A stretch of 64,000 nt of DNA, taken from the NCBI GenBank assembly GCA_027355725.1, contig DAIEHI010000104.1:1-64000 (forward strand), written 5' to 3'. Position numbers and translations under genes: made by a program. Positions 29,969 to 37,927 of this stretch are shown in pieces. Each line of letters begins with the position of its first letter. The first letter of the stretch is position 1. Origin of the DNA: Acidimicrobiaceae bacterium (lineage in GTDB: Bacteria > Actinomycetota > Acidimicrobiia > Acidimicrobiales > RAAP-2). The notes below the pieces were generated by a model. The model worked only from the letters and a program-made list of their open reading frames with translations. It did no database searches and was not told where the DNA came from.

Positions 29969-31311
29969 AGGTGCACGCCTACCCCGAGTTCGTGAGTGAG
30001 CGAGACGATGGATCCCTCGATGGCCCTTGGGAGGTGCGCGAGGGCACTACTTCTCGAGGCGGAGCGAGTTGTGACCTGACGAACCGGATTCTGGAGGTCC
30101 CACTCGGGTCGGGTGACCTCGAGCGATTGGTTCGTGCGCACGAATTGATGCACGTGCGCGTGAGTCCGAGCTCCATTTCGTATCGCGAGGTGCACGACGT
30201 GTCACTGCGTTCTCTCGAGTGTGCTGAGGAACTTCGGGTCAACACGTTGCTCGCCCGAATTGGCTTCACGACAGAATTGTTGAAAGACGGCAGCGAGAGG
30301 TCCGCCGGGTCGCGAGTGGCGAGCGAGGGTGACTGGGGCGAGGCGCTTCGCTTCTTGCTCGCAGTGATCGGCACGGGTGGTGAACGTGAGTACTTGGCTG
30401 GTGTTCGAAAGGTGCAGCCGACTTGGGTCGGAGGTCTTCGCGCGTTGAAGAAGAGGGCGCTCGCAGTTCTGAGTGAGATGAGCACGAACGCGCTGGGCGA
30501 CACGAGCAGCGATGAGGAGGGTTTACCGCTCGGATATGGCGCGTCGGTCGTTATCGCACGCATCGTCGACGCGGCAGCGATGGCGATGGTTCCTGTTGGA
30601 CCGGAGGCGCTTCGACAGTTTCGGCGCTCTCTCGAACCAGGAGGGAGACGGGCGCCATCGGGGCGTTTCGCTGAACTGCGATGGGAGGTCCCCGAGGGAT
30701 TCGAGCGACGTGAACGACTGCTTGCGCGCCGGAGGCACCGTCCAGCGGTGAGCGGGACGGTGATGCGTTATCCCAGCCGACTCCTCACTGACGACGCACG
30801 GCGTGCCTTCGCATCCAAGCGCTCAGGAGCGGGTGGCATTATCATCATCGATCAGTCAGGATCAATGGACATCAACGCAGAGTACCTCGAAAGACTCCTC
30901 GTACGCGCACCCAATGCGCTCATCATCGGTTACAGCCACAAGCCCGGTGATCGAGGCGGCGTGTGCAATGCGTGGGTCCTGGCGACGCGTGGGGTGGTAG
31001 TGGCTTCGCCTCATGCGGGAAACATTGGTAATGGCGTCGACGGCCCCGTGCTTCGCTGGGCGCTCGCTCAACGTGTCAGGGGCGAACCCATCATTTGGGT
31101 CACTGACGGACAGGTGACCGACTCCAATGACCATCCCTGCGCTCAATTGAGCGAGGAGTGTGCCCGGCTGGTCCGCCACAACGGCATTTCCATGGTGCGC
31201 ACGCTTGAAGGGGCCCATTTCGCCCTGACGTGTCACAGGCCCTTCGTAACGTCAGAGTTCGGCAGGGTTGGTCGTAAGTTGGATGAAATCAAGGACTCAG
31301 GAGGGTCATGA
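29965..31311 (+). CDS. VWA-like protein with HExxH metallopeptidase-type motif
   Basis: AHELMHVRVSP (HExxH), ECAEELRVNTLL, DQSGSMD (MIDAS DxSxS), WVTDGQVTD; overlaps the AAA+ gene by 4 nt. Confidence 0.7.
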   Translation: MKVHAYPEFVSERDDGSLDGPWEVREGTTSRGGASCDLTNRILEVPLGSGDLERLVRAHELMHVRVSPSSISYREVHDVSLRSLECAEELRVNTLLARIGFTTELLKDGSERSAGSRVASEGDWGEALRFLLAVIGTGGEREYLAGVRKVQPTWVGGLRALKKRALAVLSEMSTNALGDTSSDEEGLPLGYGASVVIARIVDAAAMAMVPVGPEALRQFRRSLEPGGRRAPSGRFAELRWEVPEGFERRERLLARRRHRPAVSGTVMRYPSRLLTDDARRAFASKRSGAGGIIIIDQSGSMDINAEYLERLLVRAPNALIIGYSHKPGDRGGVCNAWVLATRGVVVASPHAGNIGNGVDGPVLRWALAQRVRGEPIIWVTDGQVTDSNDHPCAQLSEECARLVRHNGISMVRTLEGAHFALTCHRPFVTSEFGRVGRKLDEIKDSGGS

Positions 31312-31334
31312 GCTGATTTCAAAAGTACTTGCAT

Positions 31335-31348
31335 CGAACACCTGTTCG
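31335..31348. promoter_or_regulatory. LexA/SOS box 1 (CGAACACCTGTTCG)
   Basis: Perfect CGAAC-N4-GTTCG. Confidence 0.93.
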
Positions 31349-31360
31349 CTTTAGAATATA

Positions 31361-31374
31361 CGAACAAGTGTTCG
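31361..31374. promoter_or_regulatory. LexA/SOS box 2 (CGAACAAGTGTTCG)
   Basis: Perfect CGAAC-N4-GTTCG; 19 bp before the ATG of the LysM gene. Confidence 0.94.
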
Positions 31375-31393
31375 ATATAAGTCAGGAGTAGCA

Positions 31394-31825
31394 ATGGCCG
31401 CAGTGCAGCAGCTCGAGGAATCGTGGTCTGAGGACGATATCCATGCGCCGTTCCTTCGTATCGTCACATCGACGCCGACCCCACTTCGCACCGGTCCAAC
31501 GCTGGCCGAACGTAGGGCGAGGCGTTCACGGATGCTGGCTCGCCGCCGCCGGACCCTGGTGGGGCTCGCTTTGATTGCGGGAATCATCATCCTTTCGATA
31601 CCTGGTCATGCGTTCGGCGGTATCACGGGATCAGGTTTGCCTACGGACCTTGCGAGCAGTTCGGTCATCGCTTCTGGGACGCAGTACGTGGTCCAACCGG
31701 GAGACACCTTGATGACAATTGCGCGCATGGTCAACCCGATCAATCCCGCTCAAGCGTTTCACGCCCTGACCGACGAACTTGGATCGAGTGTCGTGGTCGC
31801 CGGTGAGCACGTCGTTATCCCGTAA
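31394..31825 (+). CDS. Single-TM LysM protein, YneA/DivS/Rv2719c-like SOS cell-division inhibitor candidate
   Basis: 143 aa: TM (LVGLALIAGIIILSIPG), LysM (YVVQPGDTLMTIARMVNP...GEHVVIP); LexA boxes upstream; nrdR downstream as in mycobacteria. Confidence 0.75.
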   Translation: MAAVQQLEESWSEDDIHAPFLRIVTSTPTPLRTGPTLAERRARRSRMLARRRRTLVGLALIAGIIILSIPGHAFGGITGSGLPTDLASSSVIASGTQYVVQPGDTLMTIARMVNPINPAQAFHALTDELGSSVVVAGEHVVIP

Positions 31826-31848
31826 TTTTCAAGGCATTGGGGTGTATC

Positions 31849-32328
31849 GTGAGTGTCGTGCGCTGTCCCTACTGTGCTGCAGATGATGATCGCGTCGTTG
31901 ATTCGCGCCTGGCTGAGGATGGCGTCGCCATCCGTCGCCGACGCGAGTGTTCGGCATGTGGCCAGCGATATACGACGTTCGAACGAGTGGAAGAAGCCAC
32001 CCTGTTCGTTGTGAAGCGATCAGGCGAGCGAGAGCCCTTCGATCGCGAAAAGATCTTGGCGGGCGTGCGCTCGGCGTGCAAGAACCGACCGGTCGATGAG
32101 GCCACTCTTCAAGAAGTCGTTCTCTCGGTAGACGAGAGCATGCGCTTGTTGAACCGCGATGTCACCAGTGAAGAGGTGGGCGTAGCGACGCTCGAGGCGC
32201 TTCGTCACGTCGATGACGTTGCCTATGTGCGATTCGCTTCGGTCTACAAGGGATTTGAAGGCACCGAGGATTTCGCGCGCGAGATTGGCATGCTCGTAAA
32301 GACCACCGCACCAAAACTGCGCAACTGA
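31849..32328 (+). CDS. nrdR: Transcriptional repressor NrdR
   Basis: VRCPYCAADDDRVVDSRLAEDGVAIRRRRECSACGQRYTTFER zinc ribbon plus ATP-cone. Confidence 0.96.
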   Translation: MSVVRCPYCAADDDRVVDSRLAEDGVAIRRRRECSACGQRYTTFERVEEATLFVVKRSGEREPFDREKILAGVRSACKNRPVDEATLQEVVLSVDESMRLLNRDVTSEEVGVATLEALRHVDDVAYVRFASVYKGFEGTEDFAREIGMLVKTTAPKLRN

Positions 32329-32329
32329 C

Positions 32330-33037
32330 GTGCGAATACTGCGCGTACAGCCGAGATCGGCCATGGCCATCTACGCACACCCCGACGACGCAGACGTCGC
32401 TGCGGGTGGCGTCTTGGCGCAGTGGGCGCTTGAGGGCTGTGCGGTGCATTTGGTGGTCGTGTGCGACGGATCGAAGGGCTCACATGTTCCCCAGGTGGAC
32501 GTTCGCTCACTTCGCGAGGTGCGACGTCAGGAGTTGCAGCTCGCTTCGGATCTGCTCGGTGTGACCACCATCGAGTGCCTCGATCACGTTGACGGTGCCG
32601 TTACCAATGACGACACCCTTCGCTCGACGTTGGTAGGCCTCATACGCCAGCACCGTCCCGAGGTGGTGGTGGGACCCGATCCGACCGCCACGTTCTTCGG
32701 CGGGGTCTACGTGAATCATCGAGATCACCGAGAAACCGGCTGGGCATTACTCGACGCGGTTGCACCAGCTGCGGCGATGCCGCTGTATTTTCCCGACAAG
32801 GGAGAGGCACATCAAGTGCATCAACTGCTGCTGAGCGGTACCCACGAGCCCGACGTGGTCGTAGATGTCGCGCGCACGATCGACACCAAGGTGAAGGCGG
32901 TGCTCGCACACGCCTCACAGATTGCCGGTGATGCAGAGGGCATACGTGATGTCGTCTACGGTCGAGCGGGTCAAGCGGGTCATCCGGTCGGCTTGAGTTT
33001 TGGTGAGGCCTTTCGTAGTGTCGAACTCAGCTTTTGA
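32330..33037 (+). CDS. PIG-L/LmbE family deacetylase
   Basis: AIYAHPDDADVAAGGVLAQW (AHPDD motif); VNHRDHRETG. Confidence 0.9.
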   Translation: MRILRVQPRSAMAIYAHPDDADVAAGGVLAQWALEGCAVHLVVVCDGSKGSHVPQVDVRSLREVRRQELQLASDLLGVTTIECLDHVDGAVTNDDTLRSTLVGLIRQHRPEVVVGPDPTATFFGGVYVNHRDHRETGWALLDAVAPAAAMPLYFPDKGEAHQVHQLLLSGTHEPDVVVDVARTIDTKVKAVLAHASQIAGDAEGIRDVVYGRAGQAGHPVGLSFGEAFRSVELSF

Positions 33038-34355
33038 CGACCCCGGGCTCGACGAAGCGCCGATACTGCATATTGATCTGGATGCGTTCTTTGCCTCAGT
33101 GGAAATCCTCGACGATCCGTCCCTGAAGGGAAAACCGGTTTGCGTGGGTGGCGCGGGGGAGAGAGGGGTGATTGCGAGCGCGAGCTATGAAGCGCGTCGC
33201 TACGGGGTGCGAAGTGCGATGCCCAGTGTCGTCGCGCTCAGAGCGTGTCCTGGGCTCATCATTCTGCCCGGCCGCTTCGAGCGCTACGAGGCATATTCGC
33301 GGCGCTTTCACGACGTCGTGCGTGATCTCACTCCAGACTTTGAGCCCATTGGGCTCGATGAAATGTTCTGTGATCTGAGGAGCCTTCGACGACTGGGCGT
33401 TCGTCCGGTGGCGGCAGCCCAGGAGTTGCGGACTCGAATATCGAATGAATTGGCACTTCGCTGTGGTGTGGGACTTGGCCGCAACAAGCTCTTCGCGAAA
33501 CTCGCTTCCAAGCAGTCCAAGCCACGAATCGTGGGTGGAAGGCTCGTAGAGGGCGCGGGTGTCTTTTGGGTGAGCCCCGAGGTGGAAGAGAAGTGGCTCC
33601 ACGAACTGCCGGTGCGATCACTCTGGGGCGTGGGACCCGCAACGGCATCGAAACTCGAGAAATTGGGGCTGCAGTGGGTTCGAGACCTTGCGCGCGTTGA
33701 CCAGGAGACCTTGGCCCAGCACGTGGGTCCCGCCATGGCTGCATCGCTCTTTGCGTATGCGAAGGGTGAAGATGTCCGTGAGGTGGTGACCGATCGAACG
33801 CTTAAGTCGGTTGGACGTGATCAGACCTTCGCCAAGTCCCTCGAAGGCATCGACGAGGTGCTCGAAATGAGCAAGGCACAGGCGGCCGTCGTGGCGCGCG
33901 CACTTCGCCAAGAGTCTCGGGTGGCGCGCACGATCACCGTTGTGGTTCGATTTGACGACTTGACGAGCATCTCGCGCTCTCAGACCCTCTCGTTCGGCAT
34001 TGATGACGAAGTGTCGATTGCGGCGATCGCCGAGGCACTCTTACAGTCGGTTGAACTGAGACAAGCGGTGCGTTTGCTCGGGATTCACGCATCATCGTTC
34101 ATCGAGCGTGAGAAGAACCAGGTTCAATTGAGTTTTGCGCTTGATGCGAGTTCCCGTGACGCGCGCGAACGAGCAGCAATCCTCTCGCGCCAGCGCCAGA
34201 CCGGTAACGAAGCGCTGCGTGACGCGGTTGATGAGGTTCGTCAGCGATTTGGTCGTTCGGCGTTGGGGACTGCGTCAGAGCTCGGGGACGAGGGTATCCA
34301 CATTGACACGCAGCGCGGGAGTCACGCCTTTGGCCCCGGTGGGGCTACGCGTTGA
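33018..34355 (+). CDS. dinB: DNA polymerase IV (Y-family)
   Basis: ILHIDLDAFFASVEILDDPSLKGKPVCVGG; SYEARRYGVRSAMP; GLDEMFCDL; likely GTG start at 33018 overlapping the PIG-L gene. Confidence 0.92.
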   Translation: MSNSAFDDPGLDEAPILHIDLDAFFASVEILDDPSLKGKPVCVGGAGERGVIASASYEARRYGVRSAMPSVVALRACPGLIILPGRFERYEAYSRRFHDVVRDLTPDFEPIGLDEMFCDLRSLRRLGVRPVAAAQELRTRISNELALRCGVGLGRNKLFAKLASKQSKPRIVGGRLVEGAGVFWVSPEVEEKWLHELPVRSLWGVGPATASKLEKLGLQWVRDLARVDQETLAQHVGPAMAASLFAYAKGEDVREVVTDRTLKSVGRDQTFAKSLEGIDEVLEMSKAQAAVVARALRQESRVARTITVVVRFDDLTSISRSQTLSFGIDDEVSIAAIAEALLQSVELRQAVRLLGIHASSFIEREKNQVQLSFALDASSRDARERAAILSRQRQTGNEALRDAVDEVRQRFGRSALGTASELGDEGIHIDTQRGSHAFGPGGATR

Positions 34356-35388
34356 TTGAGACCAGGGTGCCGATGGGCGTGTGGGGCCAGACGGTCTGGG
34401 CCGAAGCGAATGGCATTTCCACACAGCCGAGACTCTGGGGCCACCCGTAGGTGGAGCGGATGAATCCGTGCAGCGCGTCGCCACCGTTGAAGTAGGAGAC
34501 CCAAGGGATTCCTGGATCGTTGTAGTGGGTACCGTCGGGGTTCGTCCCCGACATGGTCTGGCTGGTGTAGCGCAGGTACACCGGATAGGTGCCAAGGGCT
34601 GTTGGCGCAACCGAGATTCCTGTGTTCACGAGGGTGTGAAACTTCGCCTGGCCGGCGATGTAGAGCGTCAAGGTTTCGGGCGAGCTCTCAGAGACACTTA
34701 CGTAGTTATAGGGGGCGGGGTCAACTTGCCCGTCCTGGACTGCGCTGATCAGAGCACTCCAGGTGACTGGATCAGCGATACCGGTCGTGGGCAGGTTGTG
34801 TTGACTCTGGAAGGTCATGAGTGCGCCGGTCACGAGCACGTTGTCGCTGCCCACCTGCCAGAGCGTGCTCAGCAGTTTTGGAAGACTCGGGTACAGCCAC
34901 GTGAAGGTGCCGACACTTTGGATCGAGGGATCGCTTTGAGTGATGGCGGGCGTGAAACGTACGGGAAGGTAGCCCGCTTCGGCGAGTAGCTGCTCCTCCC
35001 AGGTCACGTTGGTCGCGACGTTGGTGTGCAGGGCCCGAAGTGACGTGAAGGTGCAACTCTTCGCGCAGCGCATCGTCGCCGGCGTCAACACCGTGTAGCC
35101 AACCAGGGGCTGGAACTTGCCAGTGGCGACGGCTTGTACCTCGTGGCTACTGATCTGTTGCCACTTGGTGGCGAGCGCCGGGCGAATCGAGAGCGCGGGC
35201 AACTGCGATGCGTGCACCGGTGTGTTGAAGTGCAGGCGAACAATGGGCATGACGGGGTTCAACGTCGTTGCGACCACGCTCTGGATGCGAATGGATGTAC
35301 TCGTCGCACTCGCGTTGAGCGAGGGAACGAGCACCAGTGTGGCCACGCTCAGAGTCGCGACAGCCACAATCCCTATACGCCTCATCAT
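34345..35388 (-). CDS. L,D-transpeptidase (YkuD) with peptidoglycan-binding-like domain
   Basis: Signal peptide; ALMTFQSQHNLPTTGIADPVTWSAL; HGFIRSTYGWPQSLGCVEM catalytic region. Confidence 0.85.
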   Translation of the reverse strand: MMRRIGIVAVATLSVATLVLVPSLNASATSTSIRIQSVVATTLNPVMPIVRLHFNTPVHASQLPALSIRPALATKWQQISSHEVQAVATGKFQPLVGYTVLTPATMRCAKSCTFTSLRALHTNVATNVTWEEQLLAEAGYLPVRFTPAITQSDPSIQSVGTFTWLYPSLPKLLSTLWQVGSDNVLVTGALMTFQSQHNLPTTGIADPVTWSALISAVQDGQVDPAPYNYVSVSESSPETLTLYIAGQAKFHTLVNTGISVAPTALGTYPVYLRYTSQTMSGTNPDGTHYNDPGIPWVSYFNGGDALHGFIRSTYGWPQSLGCVEMPFASAQTVWPHTPIGTLVSINA

Positions 35389-35439
35389 GATTCCAGACTA
35401 ATCAGGGTGTGATGCCCATAGAGTGTGCGTACGCTGTGA

Positions 35440-35637
35440 ATGGGCGAAGGACTGGTTGAGATGACGGCTTTTAGGGCAGTACTCGTAGTGATCTTGGTAC
35501 TCGTGGTGTTCGTAACCTTCCTTTCGATCATCGGATTCGTCTTCTCGGTGTTTCACCTCCTCATTGAACTTCTCGTGCTGGCGGCCATCGCCTACGTCAC
35601 ATATCTCTTCTTTCGAGGTCGGGCCAAATCGCACTAG
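35440..35637 (+). CDS. Small membrane protein, hypothetical
   Basis: 65 aa with two hydrophobic stretches. Confidence 0.45.
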   Translation: MGEGLVEMTAFRAVLVVILVLVVFVTFLSIIGFVFSVFHLLIELLVLAAIAYVTYLFFRGRAKSH

Positions 35638-35678
35638 TGCCGGGCGCTGGTGTTGCGCCGAGTAGGATGGTCTCTTCT

Positions 35679-35752
35679 GGCGGCGTGGCCGAGCGGTTAG
35701 GCAGGGGCCTGCAAAGCCCCGTACTCCGGTTCGAATCCGGACGCCGCCTCCA
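35679..35752 (+). tRNA. tRNA-Cys (GCA), CCA encoded
   Basis: ggcggcg...cgccgcc acceptor stem; anticodon loop ctGCAaa; T-arm ccggttcgaatccgg; cca 35750-35752. Confidence 0.95.
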
Positions 35753-35901
35753 AGTGAGAGTTAGGTAGCAGTACAGCTTGGCGGGTCAGCTTTCAATGCT
35801 GGCATGTCAAAAAGGCGACCCAATAGAACAGTGATATCGACCGCGCGGGCGGGGCTTGTGCTCATGCTGGCTCAGTGCAGACTCGTGGGCCCTGGCGCAG
35901 G

Positions 35902-36375
35902 TCAGCCTCGTGGGAGCACCACGCTCGCATCCCGGTTGGAGCTGGCGACGATGACGACCTCGTCGGCGCTCAAGGGTTGAGAACACTCACTACAGACCTC
36001 AACGCTCATGGCCTGGTTTCCGCACGCCCTATGGATCATGACAACCGGAGGACCACTGGGCGCGGCGTAACGATCACCCCACTGACGCATGGCGTTAATG
36101 ACGGGCCAGAGGTCTCTGCCCTTCTGGGTCAAGAAGTAGTCGTAACGCGGTGGGTGCACCGAGTAGGCACTTCTCTCCATGACGCCGTTGGCGATGAGAC
36201 TCTCGAGGCGGTGTTGGAGGATATTACGGGCAATGCCGAGGCGCTTTTGAAACGCGTCAAAGCGCGTGACGCCAAGCAGCGCATCACGCACGATCAACAT
36301 CGACCACCATTCGCCCGTCACTTCGAGGCACTGGGCCACTGAGCAGTCCATCTGCGAATAACTCTTTCGTTCCAT
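35902..36375 (-). CDS. HxlR-family winged-helix regulator
   Basis: CSVAQCLEVTGEWWSMLIVRDALLGVTRFDAFQKRLGIARNILQHRLESLIANGVMER. Confidence 0.9.
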   Translation of the reverse strand: MERKSYSQMDCSVAQCLEVTGEWWSMLIVRDALLGVTRFDAFQKRLGIARNILQHRLESLIANGVMERSAYSVHPPRYDYFLTQKGRDLWPVINAMRQWGDRYAAPSGPPVVMIHRACGNQAMSVEVCSECSQPLSADEVVIVASSNRDASVVLPRG

Positions 36376-36394
36376 GGCTCCAGTCTAGTAAGTT

Positions 36395-36415
36395 GCATGA
36401 CAGTATCCACCATGC
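36395..36415. promoter_or_regulatory. Candidate operator between divergent hxlR and MFS genes (gcatg-N11-catgc)
   Basis: Inverted repeat in the short divergent intergenic region. Confidence 0.35.
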
Positions 36416-36428
36416 TAGTGTGAATTTC

Positions 36429-37862
36429 ATGAAGCAACCCCCTTCGGTCCACGTTGCGGACCTGGGAGAGAAACGACTGGCCAGGTTGGTCTTTGTCGTC
36501 ACCTCGCTCGGTGCATTCATGGGTTCGCTTGATCTCTCGATCGTGAACATTGCCTTTCCCGCCCTCGAGCGGAGTTTTTCGCATGATTCAACGGCGGCGC
36601 TCGCGTGGGTGATCACTGCATACTCCATCACATTCGGCTCACTGCTCGTCATCGCGGGACGCACTTCGGATCGATTGGGCAGTCGGCGGGTCTTCAACTT
36701 TGGGCTCGCGGTGTTTTGTGGCGGCTCAATATTGTGCGCGGGAGCCGTCACGGTTCCTCTGCTCGTCGCAGGTCGTGTCATCCAAGGTGCCGGCGCAGCC
36801 GCGATGTTGCCCGCGTCGCTCAGTTTGTTGCTCGGCGCCTATCCGAGTGAGCGGCGAACTCACATTGTCTCTCTGTGGGCTGGTATCGGCGCGCTCGCGG
36901 TCGCCACCGGACCAACGCTTGGGGCCACGCTTGTGAGCGTTGGCGGGTGGCGTTGGGTCTTTCTCGTAAACGCGCCCGTTGGGGTGTTGGCCTACTTCAT
37001 GGGTAGAAGGGTGCTGCGTGAGAGTGCACGAGACCGGTCCCATCACGCCCCTGACTACCTCGGCGCGATACTCATCTTGGGTTCGCTCGGTTCGCTCGTC
37101 CTCGCGATCACCGAAGGTCCAAGTTGGGGTTGGGCTAGCTTGAGGGTGCTCGTGGCTGGGGCAGCGACGATCGTGCTTGGTGCTTGGTTCATCGTGCGCT
37201 GCACCCAGCACCCTGAGCCCGTGCTCGACCTCACTCTTTTTCGCGCGCGAACGTTCGGCGTTGCTAACGCCGCCACGCTCTTGTATGCGGTGGCGTTCTT
37301 CGCGATGCTGCTCGGCAACATCTTGTTTCTCACGAGCGTGTGGCACTATTCGATCATCGTGGCTGGTCTCTGTGTGACGCCGGGGCCGCTCGTGGTGGCA
37401 TCAGTGGCGGGGCCCGCAGGGAGGATCGCGCACCGGATCGGCTTTCGCTCGATCCTGCTCATCGGTACTGCGACATTCGCGCTCGGTCTGATGATGTTCG
37501 CGCTGCGAATTGGGTTGCATCGAGAGTTCCTGACGAGATGGCTCCCTGCAACGCTGGTCATCGGCCTCGGGATTGGCCTGACCTTCCCAGTTCTTGGCGC
37601 CGCAGCGGTGTCGAGTCTCAGGGCCGAACGTTACGCAGTGGGTAGTGCGGTCAATCAGACCGCTCGTCAGATTGGCGGCGCGATTGGTGTTGCGCTGCTG
37701 GTGGTGCTCCTCGGCGCACCAACGAGCAGCGTGATGGCCCTCTCGCGGTTCCATGACCTGTGGTTCTTTTGTGCGTTGATGGCCCTTGCTTCGGGGACTG
37801 CGAGTGCTTTTCTGTCCCGGTCGAGCACTCACGCTTCTTTCGTGACGCCGGGAGTCGACTAG
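36429..37862 (+). CDS. MFS transporter, DHA2-type multidrug efflux
   Basis: GSLDLSIVNIAFPALERSF; WVITAYSITFGSLLVIAGRTSDRLGSRRVF; 14 TM-like; start at ATG 36429. Confidence 0.9.
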   Translation: MKQPPSVHVADLGEKRLARLVFVVTSLGAFMGSLDLSIVNIAFPALERSFSHDSTAALAWVITAYSITFGSLLVIAGRTSDRLGSRRVFNFGLAVFCGGSILCAGAVTVPLLVAGRVIQGAGAAAMLPASLSLLLGAYPSERRTHIVSLWAGIGALAVATGPTLGATLVSVGGWRWVFLVNAPVGVLAYFMGRRVLRESARDRSHHAPDYLGAILILGSLGSLVLAITEGPSWGWASLRVLVAGAATIVLGAWFIVRCTQHPEPVLDLTLFRARTFGVANAATLLYAVAFFAMLLGNILFLTSVWHYSIIVAGLCVTPGPLVVASVAGPAGRIAHRIGFRSILLIGTATFALGLMMFALRIGLHREFLTRWLPATLVIGLGIGLTFPVLGAAAVSSLRAERYAVGSAVNQTARQIGGAIGVALLVVLLGAPTSSVMALSRFHDLWFFCALMALASGTASAFLSRSSTHASFVTPGVD

Positions 37863-37927
37863 GGACCAAAGTCTCTGCTTGAGCGAATACCTGATAGACG
37901 CCATCGAGTTCCCGTAGGTTTGGTGCT

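Noticed and set aside
34345-34460. SLGC instead of SHGC in both YkuD domains taken as inactivation
   Set aside because: The position after Ser is variable in YkuD proteins; catalytic Cys and upstream His are retained, so inactivation is not supported.
37246-37257. cgaacgttcg palindrome resembling a LexA box
   Set aside because: No 4-nt spacer between half sites and internal to the MFS coding sequence.
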